A stretch of DNA of 64,000 nt. Source: Mycobacterium sp. GA-0227b (GTDB taxonomy: Bacteria > Actinomycetota > Actinomycetes > Mycobacteriales > Mycobacteriaceae). Positions 7,706 through 16,435 of this stretch are shown here, one piece after another; the first letter of the stretch is position 1, and each line of letters starts with the position of its first letter. Under the pieces are notes generated by a model. It did no database searches. It was given only the letters and a program-made list of their open reading frames with translations, and was not told the DNA's origin. A program made the position numbers and the translations under genes. The stretch is taken from contig NZ_LQIK01000030.1 of assembly GCF_001499855.1 (NCBI RefSeq), positions 186,001 to 250,000 of the forward strand, written 5' to 3'.

Positions 7706-9010
7706 TCAGCCGCGCTCGAACACCACCTCACCCGCGACCACCGTCGCAGCGACCAGTTCGGCATTCAGTTCGCCGAGGACTTCATCGGGTGACGCGGCGA
7801 GTACGACCAGATCCCCTGGCTGGCCCGCCGCGACGGCGCGGGGCTCGGTAGGCCGGTGCGCGTGCCCGAGAAACATGTCCAATGCCGTTCGCGCCGTGAT
7901 GCGTTCGCCTGCGTTCAACACCGCGCCCCCGACGGTCACGCGTCGAACCGCGGCACGCATCGCTGCCCACGGGTCGTCATCGCCGAACGGCATGTCGGTC
8001 GACAGCGCGACCGGGATCCCGGCGCGGACCAGTGAGTCGACCCGCCACAGCTCGTGATGCTCCGCGGCCGGCACGTCTTCGAGGTATTGGTCCCCACGCT
8101 CGGCGACGAAATTCGGCTGCGTCACAACGGTCACTCCGCTTTCGGCCAGAGTCGCGATGGTGGCGTCGGGGACCACGGCGGCGTGTTCGATGCGGTCGTT
8201 CGGATGCGCTCCGGTCACCTGCAGGGCGGCCAGCGTGAGGGCCAGTTGCGCAGCGGTCACGCAGTGCACCGCGACGGGCGCTTCGTCGGCGTGCCGTTCG
8301 TTGATCCACTCGATCAGTTCGTCGAGGTCGAGATCGGTGTCGTGCAAGATACGTTTGCCGGGGGCCAGACATTGCACGCGTTGGCGCAACTCGCCGTGCC
8401 GATGCGCCTCCATGAGCTTCACGATGTCCCCGACGTCGAGGTCAGGCGTGGCGTCCGTGACCCCCGTGACGCCGAAACGACTGAGCCGACTACTTACCTC
8501 GGCCAGCCCGCCTTCGTAGCGTTGCAACGCATCCGACCACGACCGGTCGGCGCTGCGCAGCCGCCCGTCGGGATGGTCGGCCATTCCCACGTGCGCCAGA
8601 CCCATCGAGTTCAACGTCCACAGCACGCCGCTGCGATGCTGTACCCGCACCGGCACCGGCGGGGACAGCTCGTCGAGCACCGCGCGGTCGAGCCGGCCGG
8701 CGGCCGCCTCGTGATAACCCACCGCTCGGATCCAGCCGTCGGCGCCCACATCCGCGGCGGCCAGCGCACGGGCGAGCTCAGCCCGGTCGCGCACCTCGGC
8801 CGGACCGACCCGCACCGACGTCAACGCCGCGGCGGCGGACCGCAAATGCACGTGATGATCGTGCAGGCCCGGAATGACGGTGCGCCAGGCGGCGTCGTGA
8901 ACATGCTCGCCGGGAAGCGGCGCCAAGGTCTGCTCGACGGCCGTGATCTGTTCCGCGACCCGGATATCGACGACGGTGCCGTCGAGCAGCGTTGCCCGCT
9001 GAATCAGCAA
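7706..9010 (-). CDS. Amidohydrolase family protein (YtcJ-like)
   Basis: A 434-residue metal-dependent hydrolase. The N-terminal beta part is followed by GLHDHHVHL at about residues 48-56, the HxH metal site that opens the amidohydrolase TIM barrel. Further candidate ligands are in AVHCVTA, RIEHAAV and STDMPFGDDDP. The C-terminal GQPGDLVVL segment is typical of the family. The start is TTG at 9010 inside the end of the upstream CoA-transferase gene (7-base overlap), so the two are coupled. Family members hydrolyse amides, ureas or cyclic imides; the substrate is unknown, and pairing with a CoA transferase hints at a degradation pathway. Confidence 0.8.
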   Translation of the reverse strand: MLIQRATLLDGTVVDIRVAEQITAVEQTLAPLPGEHVHDAAWRTVIPGLHDHHVHLRSAAAALTSVRVGPAEVRDRAELARALAAADVGADGWIRAVGYHEAAAGRLDRAVLDELSPPVPVRVQHRSGVLWTLNSMGLAHVGMADHPDGRLRSADRSWSDALQRYEGGLAEVSSRLSRFGVTGVTDATPDLDVGDIVKLMEAHRHGELRQRVQCLAPGKRILHDTDLDLDELIEWINERHADEAPVAVHCVTAAQLALTLAALQVTGAHPNDRIEHAAVVPDATIATLAESGVTVVTQPNFVAERGDQYLEDVPAAEHHELWRVDSLVRAGIPVALSTDMPFGDDDPWAAMRAAVRRVTVGGAVLNAGERITARTALDMFLGHAHRPTEPRAVAAGQPGDLVVLAASPDEVLGELNAELVAATVVAGEVVFERG

Positions 9011-10122
9011 GGGGCGAACCGTCGCTGCGTGATCAGCTGTTCGACTTCATCGTTGTCCGCGCCGAGCGGCCCCGCCGACGCAGACACTTGCGGCATTGCC
9101 CCACAACCCGTTTGGTCCTCTAGCGGCAACTGCGCATACGTGGCGGCCACGGCGGCCATCGACATCTCGATCAACTCACCGCCGCCGCTGCGCAACGACT
9201 GCACCACTGCCGATGCCGCCTCCAGGCCGGTCAGCGGGTCGGCGATCGCATCACCACAGAAAATCGGATCGTCGGTGCCACCGCAGACCAGCCCGCCCGA
9301 TACGGCCGCGTCGTCGCCGAATGCGACCCAGTTCGCGCGGTCGCCGTCGGTGCCGTGCCCAGTGACCCGAAGCCACACCCGGCCGTCGCGCGGCAGCACA
9401 TCCGTCGGCGCAAGGCCTCGGCGGGCCAATGCGGCGGGCCGCGACGACTCGATCACCACATCGGCGGCGGCGAGCAGCGCCCGCAAGCTGGTGGGCTCGT
9501 CGAAATCGACGACGTACGAGAGCTTTCCGGCGTTCATCCAGTCGAAGAACGATTGCGGTCCGCTGCGGGCGCCATCGGGTCGCGCCGCACTCTCGACTTT
9601 CACCACGGTCGCGCCCGCATGCGACAGCAGCTGTGCACACAATGGGCCCGCCCACATCGCGGACAGGTCCGCGACCAACAGGTCGGCCGGGCCGCGCGTC
9701 GCGGTGGCCGCGCCGAATGGATACACCCGCGCCAGCTCGGCGGGTGTCTCGGCGAGCGCGGCGACCGGCAGTCCGAGCAGCCGGGCACGCTCGGTCACGT
9801 CGGCGCAGTCGCGATCGGCGACCCAGCGCTCTACGGCCGGCCATGGGTCGTCCACCCCGTCGGCACCAAGCAGCGCGGGTACGGCGTCGATATCGTCGGG
9901 GCGGGACAGCGTGAGCGCACACCACCCGTCGCGGCTTGACATGAGGCGCGTCGCACCGCCCGCCGAGACCCGCCCGTTCGGTGACAGACCCAGGAGAGCG
10001 GCCCGCCCGCCGATCACTTCGGCGGCGTCGACCTCGACGCCGGTGAACGTCTCGTAGGCGGCGGCGGCCTGCCGTGCCCGCTCGAGCACGGCGGTCGGGA
10101 CAGTCAACGACGTCGACGTCAC
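9004..10122 (-). CDS. Family III CoA transferase (CaiB/BaiF type)
   Basis: 372 residues. The central part has VADLSAMWAGPLCAQLLSHAGATVVKVES, a signature (given here as VADLSAMWAGPLC, then LSHAGATVVKVES) of the CaiB/BaiF family, which moves CoA between carboxylic acids; the conserved Asp of this family would be in VADLSAMWAG. The first 120 residues are less typical. A GTG at 10122 after GGGGAT is chosen as start, leaving a 126-base divergent promoter region with fadE3. A start at 10245 would put both promoters inside coding sequence. The downstream amidohydrolase overlaps the stop. It occupies the place of Rv0216 in M. tuberculosis but is unrelated to it. Confidence 0.78.
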   Translation of the reverse strand: MTSTSLTVPTAVLERARQAAAAYETFTGVEVDAAEVIGGRAALLGLSPNGRVSAGGATRLMSSRDGWCALTLSRPDDIDAVPALLGADGVDDPWPAVERWVADRDCADVTERARLLGLPVAALAETPAELARVYPFGAATATRGPADLLVADLSAMWAGPLCAQLLSHAGATVVKVESAARPDGARSGPQSFFDWMNAGKLSYVVDFDEPTSLRALLAAADVVIESSRPAALARRGLAPTDVLPRDGRVWLRVTGHGTDGDRANWVAFGDDAAVSGGLVCGGTDDPIFCGDAIADPLTGLEAASAVVQSLRSGGGELIEMSMAAVAATYAQLPLEDQTGCGAMPQVSASAGPLGADNDEVEQLITQRRFAPC

Positions 10123-10174
10123 ATCCCCATTGTCGGTCGACTGCGCGAACGCGCACACCCGGGGTGGGTCGCGC

Positions 10175-10260
10175 TCAGAACTGCAACGCGGTGAACCGCC
10201 AGTCGAGCAACTGGCGGGCCTGCTCAGGCTGGTATCCGGCCGCACAAAGTGTCAATATGG
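10175..10260 (-). pseudogene. Possible remnant of a gene 3' end
   Basis: In the divergent region one minus-strand frame reads cleanly to a TGA at 10175-10177 and looks like a protein C-terminus (AAGYQPEQARQLLDWRFTAL). It has no start of its own and is overrun by the fadE3 start. It may be the tail of a lost gene, perhaps an acyl-CoA or CoA-transferase gene. With under 30 codons this could be chance in GC-rich DNA. Confidence 0.2.
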
Positions 10261-11415
10261 CCGTCCGTGAACGAGGAAGAGACCATTCTGGTCGCCACCG
10301 TGCGGGCCTTCGTCGACCGCGAGGTCAAGCCCCGGGTGCGCGACGTCGAACACGCCAACGAATACCCGGAGGCGTGGATCGAGCAGATGAAGCAGATCGG
10401 CATCTACGGCCTGGCGATACCCGACGAATACGGCGGTTCGCCGGTGTCGATGCCGTGCTACGTCGAGGTGACCCAGGAACTGTCCCGCGGCTGGATGAGC
10501 CTGGCGGGTGCGATGGGCGGGCACACCGTCGTCGCCAAACTGCTCACGCTCTTCGGCACAGAGGACCAGAAGCGGCACTACCTGCCGGCGATGGCCACCG
10601 GTGAAGTCCGCGCCACGATGGCGCTGACCGAGCCCGGCGGCGGTTCGGACCTGCAGAACATGTCGACGACTGCGCTGCCCTCCGAGGGCGGCGGGCTGGC
10701 GATCAACGGCTCGAAGACGTGGATTTCCAATGCGCGACGGTCGGGGCTGATCGCGCTGCTGTGCAAGACCGATCCGGCCGCCACCCCGCGGCACAAGGGC
10801 ATCTCGGTGGTGTTGGTCGAGCAGGGTATGACGGGCCTGTCGGTGTCGCGTGACCTGCCGAAGCTGGGGTACAAGGGTGTCGAGTCATGCGAGTTGGTTT
10901 TCGAGGACTGCCGCGTGCCCGCCTCGGCGATCCTCGGCGGGGAGCCCGGCAAGGGTTTCGCGCAGATGATGAAAGGCCTTGAGACCGGCCGCATTCAGGT
11001 TGCCTCGCGGGCGCTCGGGGTGGCGACGGCCGCGTTGGAGGACGCGCTGCGTTACGCCCAGGAGCGCGAGAGCTTCGGTCAGCCGATCTGGAAGCACCAG
11101 TCGATCGGCAACTACCTGGCCGACATGGCGACCAAGTTGACCGCCGCGCGCCAGCTGACGCGGTATGCCGCCGAACGCTACGACAGCGGGGAGCGCTGCG
11201 ACATGGAAGCGGGCATGGCGAAGCTGTTCGCCTCCGAGGTCGCGATGGAGATCGCGCTCAACGCGGTACGCATCCACGGCGGCTACGGCTACTCGACGGA
11301 ATACGACGTCGAGCGCTACTTCCGCGATGCACCGCTGATGATCGTCGGTGAAGGCACCAACGAGATTCAGCGCAACGTCATCGCCGCGCAGTTGGTGGCC
11401 CGGGGCGGAATCTAG
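10249..11415 (+). CDS. fadE3: FadE3-like acyl-CoA dehydrogenase
   Basis: A 388-residue single-domain acyl-CoA dehydrogenase, an FAD enzyme of the first beta-oxidation step. Visible are the FAD/substrate segment ALTEPGGGSDLQNM, the fold-core ESFGQPIWKHQSI, and the C-terminal signature EGTNEIQRNVIAAQL. The start is GTG at 10249; a GTG at 10267 is equally possible since neither has a clear ribosome-binding site. Order with lipW and fadD4 matches M. tuberculosis Rv0217c-Rv0215c-Rv0214. Transcription ends at the nested hairpin at 11470-11522. Substrate chain length is unknown. Confidence 0.88.
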   Translation: MSIWPSVNEEETILVATVRAFVDREVKPRVRDVEHANEYPEAWIEQMKQIGIYGLAIPDEYGGSPVSMPCYVEVTQELSRGWMSLAGAMGGHTVVAKLLTLFGTEDQKRHYLPAMATGEVRATMALTEPGGGSDLQNMSTTALPSEGGGLAINGSKTWISNARRSGLIALLCKTDPAATPRHKGISVVLVEQGMTGLSVSRDLPKLGYKGVESCELVFEDCRVPASAILGGEPGKGFAQMMKGLETGRIQVASRALGVATAALEDALRYAQERESFGQPIWKHQSIGNYLADMATKLTAARQLTRYAAERYDSGERCDMEAGMAKLFASEVAMEIALNAVRIHGGYGYSTEYDVERYFRDAPLMIVGEGTNEIQRNVIAAQLVARGGI

Positions 11416-11469
11416 CTTGCGAATCCCGCCGGCATATCAGACCGCGTGACGTTACGCCGTTCGGGTTGA

Positions 11470-11522
11470 GTGATTTCGGTGTCGCTGGTTGCGCTGACCG
11501 CAACTAACTACACCGAAATCAC
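11470..11522. terminator. Nested-hairpin element between convergent fadE3 and echA
   Basis: The outer arms GTGATTTCGGTGT (11470-11482) and ACACCGAAATCAC (11510-11522) pair perfectly over 13 bases. Inside them GTTGCG (11488-11493) and CGCAAC (11499-11504) form a second hairpin with a 5-base loop. The right arm contains the stop codon of the minus-strand crotonase gene. Lying between two convergent genes, it fits a bidirectional transcription terminator without a U-tract. A relative with the same TTTCGGTG/CACCGAAA core lies at 37301-37349. Confidence 0.65.
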
Positions 11523-12400
11523 ACGATTGCGTCGATCAAACCCCACCTCAGCGCCGTGGGCGGGTCGATCGTCCGGCCGGACAGCACCAGATATGCCGTG
11601 CGCCACCGGCCGATCCGACGGGTCACGCTCACCGTGCCGCCGGCGCCGGGAATCAGGCCGAGGCTCAGTTCGGGCAGCCCGAAGACCGCGTCGGCAGTCG
11701 ATCGGACGTGCCCACAGAAGGCGGCCATTTCCAGCCCGCTGCCCAACACCTGACCGTGCACCTCGGCGCGGCACCGCTCCCCCAGGCGTGTGGTCAGTTC
11801 GTCGAGCACCAGCGCCGGGCTGTGGCGGGTCCGGGCGAAATGCGCGCTGGCCGGGTCGGCGAAGCTGCCGAACTCGGCCAGGTCGCCGCCGCTGCAGAAC
11901 GACGGCCCGTTTCCGGACAGGACCACCTCGGTGATCGAACGGTCGAGGCGCGCGACCTCCAGCGCTTCCAGCAGTGCCGCGCGCGCGTCGGTGGAAAACG
12001 CGTTGTGCCGCTGGGACCGGTTGAACCTGACGTGCAGCGTGTCCCCGACGCGTTCGGCGGTGACGGGGTCGGGAATGTCGGGTAGTTGCGCCGGTCCGCG
12101 TTCGGCGAGCCAACGCGCGAACTCCGGGCCCGACTGCAGCGTCGAGTACGCCAGCGATTCGGTGATGACACCGGTGAACGCAGGCGCGGTGGGGTCGGCG
12201 GCGCGCAGCACGTCGTCACAGATGCCCGCCGCGTGCGGCCATCGCGCGCACCGCTGTCGTAACTCGTCGAGCGCGTCGGGTACCGATGACACGGTGATGA
12301 CCCGCCGGTCCTCGATGTCGTTCTCGGACAGTGTGAAAGTGGCGTCGTCCGTTGGCGTTCCGGTCGCGACGGCCACGCCGCCCGCGAGCTTGTGCGTCAC
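11519..12400 (-). CDS. Enoyl-CoA hydratase/isomerase (crotonase) family protein
   Basis: 293 residues. The C-terminal about 170 are a crotonase fold: CSGGDLAEFGSF and GSGLEMAAFC correspond to the two oxyanion-hole regions, followed by LGLIPGAGGTVSVTRRIGR. The N-terminal 120 residues are an extension with little recognisable similarity. The start is GTG at 12400, overlapping the TGA of the upstream fadD gene (GTGA), so the two are translationally coupled. With the ligase it could act in degradation of a branched or aromatic acyl-CoA. The exact reaction (hydration, isomerisation, hydrolysis) cannot be assigned. Confidence 0.82.
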   Translation of the reverse strand: MTHKLAGGVAVATGTPTDDATFTLSENDIEDRRVITVSSVPDALDELRQRCARWPHAAGICDDVLRAADPTAPAFTGVITESLAYSTLQSGPEFARWLAERGPAQLPDIPDPVTAERVGDTLHVRFNRSQRHNAFSTDARAALLEALEVARLDRSITEVVLSGNGPSFCSGGDLAEFGSFADPASAHFARTRHSPALVLDELTTRLGERCRAEVHGQVLGSGLEMAAFCGHVRSTADAVFGLPELSLGLIPGAGGTVSVTRRIGRWRTAYLVLSGRTIDPPTALRWGLIDAIV

Positions 12401-13896
12401 GAGTACTTCTTGATCAGCTCCTGCTTGTACAGCTTGCCGGTGTCGGTGCGCGGCAGCTGCATCTCGAAGGAGATCGATCGTGGACATTTGTAGTGCGCCA
12501 ACCGATCCCGCAGCCACGCGAGCAACTCGTCGGCGAACTCCTCGGTGACGTCGGCCGGGTCGACGGTCTGCACCACACCTTTGACCCGCTGGCCCATCTC
12601 GTCGTCGGGAACACCGAATACGGCGGCGTCCAACACCTTCGGGTGGGTGATCAACATGTTCTCGGCTTCCTGCGGATAAATGTTGACGCCGCCGGAGATG
12701 ATCATGTGATGCCTGCGGTCGGTCAGGTACAGGTAGCCGTCCTCGTCGACGTAACCGATGTCGCCGACTGTTGCCCAGCCGCGCTCGTCGCGCGACTTGG
12801 CGGTCTTCTCCGGGTCGTTGAGGTACTCGAACGTGTTTCCGCCCTCGAAGTAGATCTCGCCGGGCTCGCCGGGCGGTAACTCGTTTCCGTCCTCGTCGAG
12901 GATGTGCAGGTTGCCGGTCATCGGCTTGCCGACCGAACCAGGGTGCGCCAGCCAGTCCTCCGCGCTGATCAGTGTCGAACCGTGTGCCTCCGAGGAGGCG
13001 TAGTACTCGTCGATGATCGGCCCCCACCACTCGATCATCTGCTTCTTGATCTCGACGGGGCACGGCGCAGCGGCGTGAATGACCCGCTTGAGGCTCGACA
13101 CGTCGTACGAATTACGCACCGACTCGGGCAGTTTCAGCATCCGGGTGAACATCGCGGGAACGAACTGGCCGTGCGTGACCCCGTAGCGTTGGATCGCATC
13201 CAGCGCGCTTTCCGGGTCGAACTTCTCCATCACCACCGTCGTGTAGCCGGCGGCCTGCACGGTCATCGACCACACCGACGGCGCTGTGTGATACAGCGGC
13301 GCCGGGCTCAGATATACCGAATCAGGTTGCATCCACACGGCGACGAGCATGGTCATCAGGCCCGGCGCCTCCGCGGGCGACAGGTGTGGAAGCTCGCGCT
13401 TGATGCCCTTGGGACGGCCGGTGGTGCCCGACGAGTATTGCAGGAGGTCACCCTCGATCTCATCGGCGATCGGCGTACCGGGATGTCCCGCAACGGTTTC
13501 CGAGTAACGCTGCCAGCCCTCGAGGTCGCTGGGGGCGCCTGTCGCCGACGGATCGGCTCCGTCGGCAATGAGCAGTACCGGTGGCAGGCCTCGTGGCAAC
13601 TCAGCGGCGAGGCCTTCCAGCGTCTTGCGCAGCGCGGCCGAACCGACGATGCCCTTCGCATTGCTGTTGTCGATGATGTAGGCCGCTTCGGCCGCGGTCA
13701 GGTGCGTGTTGATGGGCACGTAGTAGAGACCGCTGCGTCGCGCCGCCCACATCACGACATGGAAGTGCTCGTTGTTCTCCATCAGGATGGCCACGGTGTC
13801 GCCTTCGACGAGCCCGGCCTGCCGGAAGTGGTGAGCCAGTCGGTTGGCGCGCGCTTCGAGCTCACCGAAGGTCACCACGGTTCCCGACGGGTGCAT
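12397..13896 (-). CDS. fadD4: FadD4-like acyl-CoA synthetase, 5' end frameshifted
   Basis: A 499-residue AMP-forming acyl-CoA ligase. The P-loop YSSGTTGRPKGI, the ATP-binding region DEYYASSEAHG, GDIGYVDEDGYLYLTDR and the C-terminal lysine in TDTGKLYKQELIK are all present. It activates a fatty or related acid to acyl-CoA via an acyl-adenylate. The ATG at 13896 has no ribosome-binding site. An upstream ATG at 13946 opens MQIREHAEATP in another frame, and the present frame supplies DKPAVVM. Joining them needs one extra G near 13914 and restores the usual family N-terminus, so the observed start is probably produced by a one-base deletion or sequencing error. It is coupled to the crotonase gene downstream. 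Confidence 0.85.
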   Translation of the reverse strand: MHPSGTVVTFGELEARANRLAHHFRQAGLVEGDTVAILMENNEHFHVVMWAARRSGLYYVPINTHLTAAEAAYIIDNSNAKGIVGSAALRKTLEGLAAELPRGLPPVLLIADGADPSATGAPSDLEGWQRYSETVAGHPGTPIADEIEGDLLQYSSGTTGRPKGIKRELPHLSPAEAPGLMTMLVAVWMQPDSVYLSPAPLYHTAPSVWSMTVQAAGYTTVVMEKFDPESALDAIQRYGVTHGQFVPAMFTRMLKLPESVRNSYDVSSLKRVIHAAAPCPVEIKKQMIEWWGPIIDEYYASSEAHGSTLISAEDWLAHPGSVGKPMTGNLHILDEDGNELPPGEPGEIYFEGGNTFEYLNDPEKTAKSRDERGWATVGDIGYVDEDGYLYLTDRRHHMIISGGVNIYPQEAENMLITHPKVLDAAVFGVPDDEMGQRVKGVVQTVDPADVTEEFADELLAWLRDRLAHYKCPRSISFEMQLPRTDTGKLYKQELIKKYS

Positions 13897-13970
13897 GACG
13901 ACGGCTGGCTTGTCGGGGTGGCCTCGGCGTGTTCGCGGATCTGCATGGGCCGACTCTACGACGCATCGAG

Positions 13971-13984
13971 TTGACAGGTGTCAA
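13971..13984. promoter_or_regulatory. TTGACA-GG-TGTCAA palindrome upstream of fadD4
   Basis: A perfect 6-base inverted repeat with a 2-base centre, 25 bases upstream of the fadD4 ATG (13946) and in the divergent region with the cyclase pseudogene. It has the size of a TetR-family half-site pair and could control the fadD4-echA operon. TTGACA could also serve as a -35 box. No regulator gene is adjacent. Confidence 0.35.
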
Positions 13985-14060
13985 GTGGTCGAATCTGTCC
14001 GCTGCTGACTCCGCCGACTTAGCATGAACCCGCAGGATATGGGGGTGCGGCGGTGGCCGA

Positions 14061-16350
14061 ATGAGTGGCGGGCAAGAAGCGGCGCCTTCTGGGATCGTCA
14101 CGTTTCTGTTCACCGACATCGAAGGGTCGACCCGACGATGGGAGGCCGACCCCGAGGGGATGCGGCGCGCGCTGACCGTCCACGACGACACGTTGCGACG
14201 GGCGGTGAAGTCGCACGAAGGCTGGTTGTTCAAGCACACGGGTGACGGAATCTGCGCAGCCTTTGCCTCGCCCAGGCACGCGGTCGACGCCGCCGTCGTC
14301 GCCCAACGATCGCTCGAAATTCCGGTCCGCATGGGCGTTGCGACTGGCGAGGCGGAGTGTCGGGACAGCGACTACTTCGGTGCCGTGTTGAACCGCACTG
14401 CGCGGCTGATGGGCGCCGGCCACGGCGGCCAGATTCTGCTCGACGGAGCGACGGCCGGATTGCTCACCGGTGTCGATCTGATTTCGCTGGGCCCGAGGCG
14501 CCTGCGCGACATCGCCAAGGCGGTGGAGATCTTCCAGGTTCGGGCGCCCGGCCTACGTACCGACTTCCCTGCTTTGAGGACGGTCGAACCGGCTACAGGC
14601 AAACTTCGCCGCCCGACAACGAGTTTCGTTGGGCGAGAGAAGGAGCTCGCCGAGCTGGTGACCACACTGAAGGCACATCGGGTGGTGACGCTCACCGGCG
14701 TCGGCGGCGTAGGCAAGACCCGGTTGGCGCTGGAACTGGCCGATAGGTCCGCCGACGACTTCCCGGACGGGGTTTTCGTGATCGAGCTTTCGCCCGTCGG
14801 AGACCCAGCGGCGGTCCCCGAGATCGTCGCAGCCGCACTGGGCGTAGTCCAGCAGCCGGGGCTCAGCCTCACCGAAAGCGTCGCCGCCGCATCAGAAGGC
14901 AGAACTCGGCTCTTGGTGTTCGACAATTGCGAACACCTCTTGGATGCCGCTGCAGACGTGATCGAAGCCATCCTGGCTCAGTCGACGACCGTGAAGATGC
15001 TCGCGACGAGTCGCGAAGGGCTAGGGCTGACAGATGAACGGTTATGGCTGGTGCCCTCACTCGACGTCGAATCCAGCGCCGCAACACTGTTCGTAGAGCG
15101 TGCAGCAGCCGTCACGTCCGCTGCGCCTTCGCTGGCTCACTCCGAGGCAGTGGCGGATATCTGCCGTCGTCTTGACGGGATCCCGTTGGCGATCGAGTTG
15201 GCAGCATCACGCATGCAGTCCATGACCGCCGCGGAACTGCGCGACCGGCTGGACGACCGATTTCGGTTGCTCGTCGGGTCGCGACGCGGGCTGGAACGCC
15301 ATCAAACCCTGCGGCATGCGGTTCAGTGGTCTTTCGACCTCCTGAGCGACGGTGAAAAGTCCTTGCTTGCAAGATGTTCGGTATTCGCCGGCGGATTCGA
15401 TCTGACTGCCGCTTGCGTATTGGCCGACAACTCCGACGAACTGGCGACCCTGAATCTGCTCGATTCGCTCGTACGGAAATCTCTGCTCGTCGCCGACAGG
15501 TCTTCGGTACACACCCGGTTCACGGTGCTGGAGACCATCCGCCAGTTCGCCGAGGAACAACTCGTGTCATCAGGAAACGCGAACGCGGTGCGCGCCGCGC
15601 ATGCACGCCACTTCGCCCGTAAGGCAGCCGAAGCCAAGGCTGAGTGGAACACTCCCCGACAGCGAAAAGCCCACGAGTGGTTGGCCCTGGAACTGGCGAA
15701 TCTGCGCGCCGCGTTCCGGTGGGCTGCCAGTGAAGGACAGTGCTGGCAGTGACGTTGGCCTTCTCGGGCGCCACGGAGGAAGCGGTCGCGTTGTCGGAGG
15801 ACATGCTCACTGCGGTGCAAGATGCCCACAACTCCGACATGCTTGCCGCCGTACTCCTGGGATACGGCTGGGCCCGCCGGGACACCGATCCCGCCAGCGC
15901 TTACGAGGCACTGCTGCGCGGCCTGACGATCAGCACCGAAAACGGCAACCGGCAGCAGGCGTCGATCATCGCGCTGCTGTTGTCGAGGGTCGCGGCCACA
16001 GCCGGGAAGCCTGGCGAGGCGCTCGACCACATCTTGCTGACCATCCGCCAGTATTACGACTCCGGCAGCGTCCTACTACTTTCAACGGTTTCGGTGTGCT
16101 CGCCGCGTTGCTGGACGACCTCGGACACCACGAGTCTGCGGCTACCATCAGCGGCTTCGCCGCGGGCAGCCTCGCGCTCTCAGCCTTCCCCGAAATCGGC
16201 ACCGCGATTGCCCATCTGCGCGCTGAGCTAGGAGACCAGCGCTACGAGTCGCTGGCGAGCCGGGGCACACAGATGACGAGGGCCGAGATGGCTGACTACG
16301 CCTTCGATCAGATCGACCACGCCAGCGCACAACTGGCCGTCAGCGGCTGA
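14061..16350 (+). pseudogene. Decayed class III adenylate cyclase / STAND ATPase regulator
   Basis: The first 563 codons are intact. A class III nucleotide cyclase domain covers residues 10-165 (FTDIEGSTRR with the metal Asp, HTGDGICAAF, AVLNRTARLM). An NB-ARC-like ATPase follows with Walker A GVGGVGKT at 213-220, Walker B LLVFDNCE and RLDGIPLAIELAAS. The frame ends at 15752 just after the start of the helical-repeat region. The family's distal part continues in another frame from about 15740 (FSGATEEAVALSEDM, to about 16070) and, after a second shift, in a third frame to 16350. A block of the repeat region is missing at the first break. The class usually exceeds 1000 residues and often ends in a LuxR HTH; only a doubtful trace (LTASDREVL) follows 16350. 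Confidence 0.85.
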
Positions 16351-16435
16351 AGCAGCTGACCGCGAGCGACCGCGAAGTGCTGCATTTCCGCGGCGCGTCG
16401 TGTGCAAACACGGCCGCTCACGGTAGGGAGGTGAG

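Noticed and set aside
16351..16435. Remnant LuxR helix-turn-helix after the cyclase pseudogene
   Set aside because: Only LTASDREVL resembles the start of a LuxR domain; the following residues do not fit, so it is not annotated separately.
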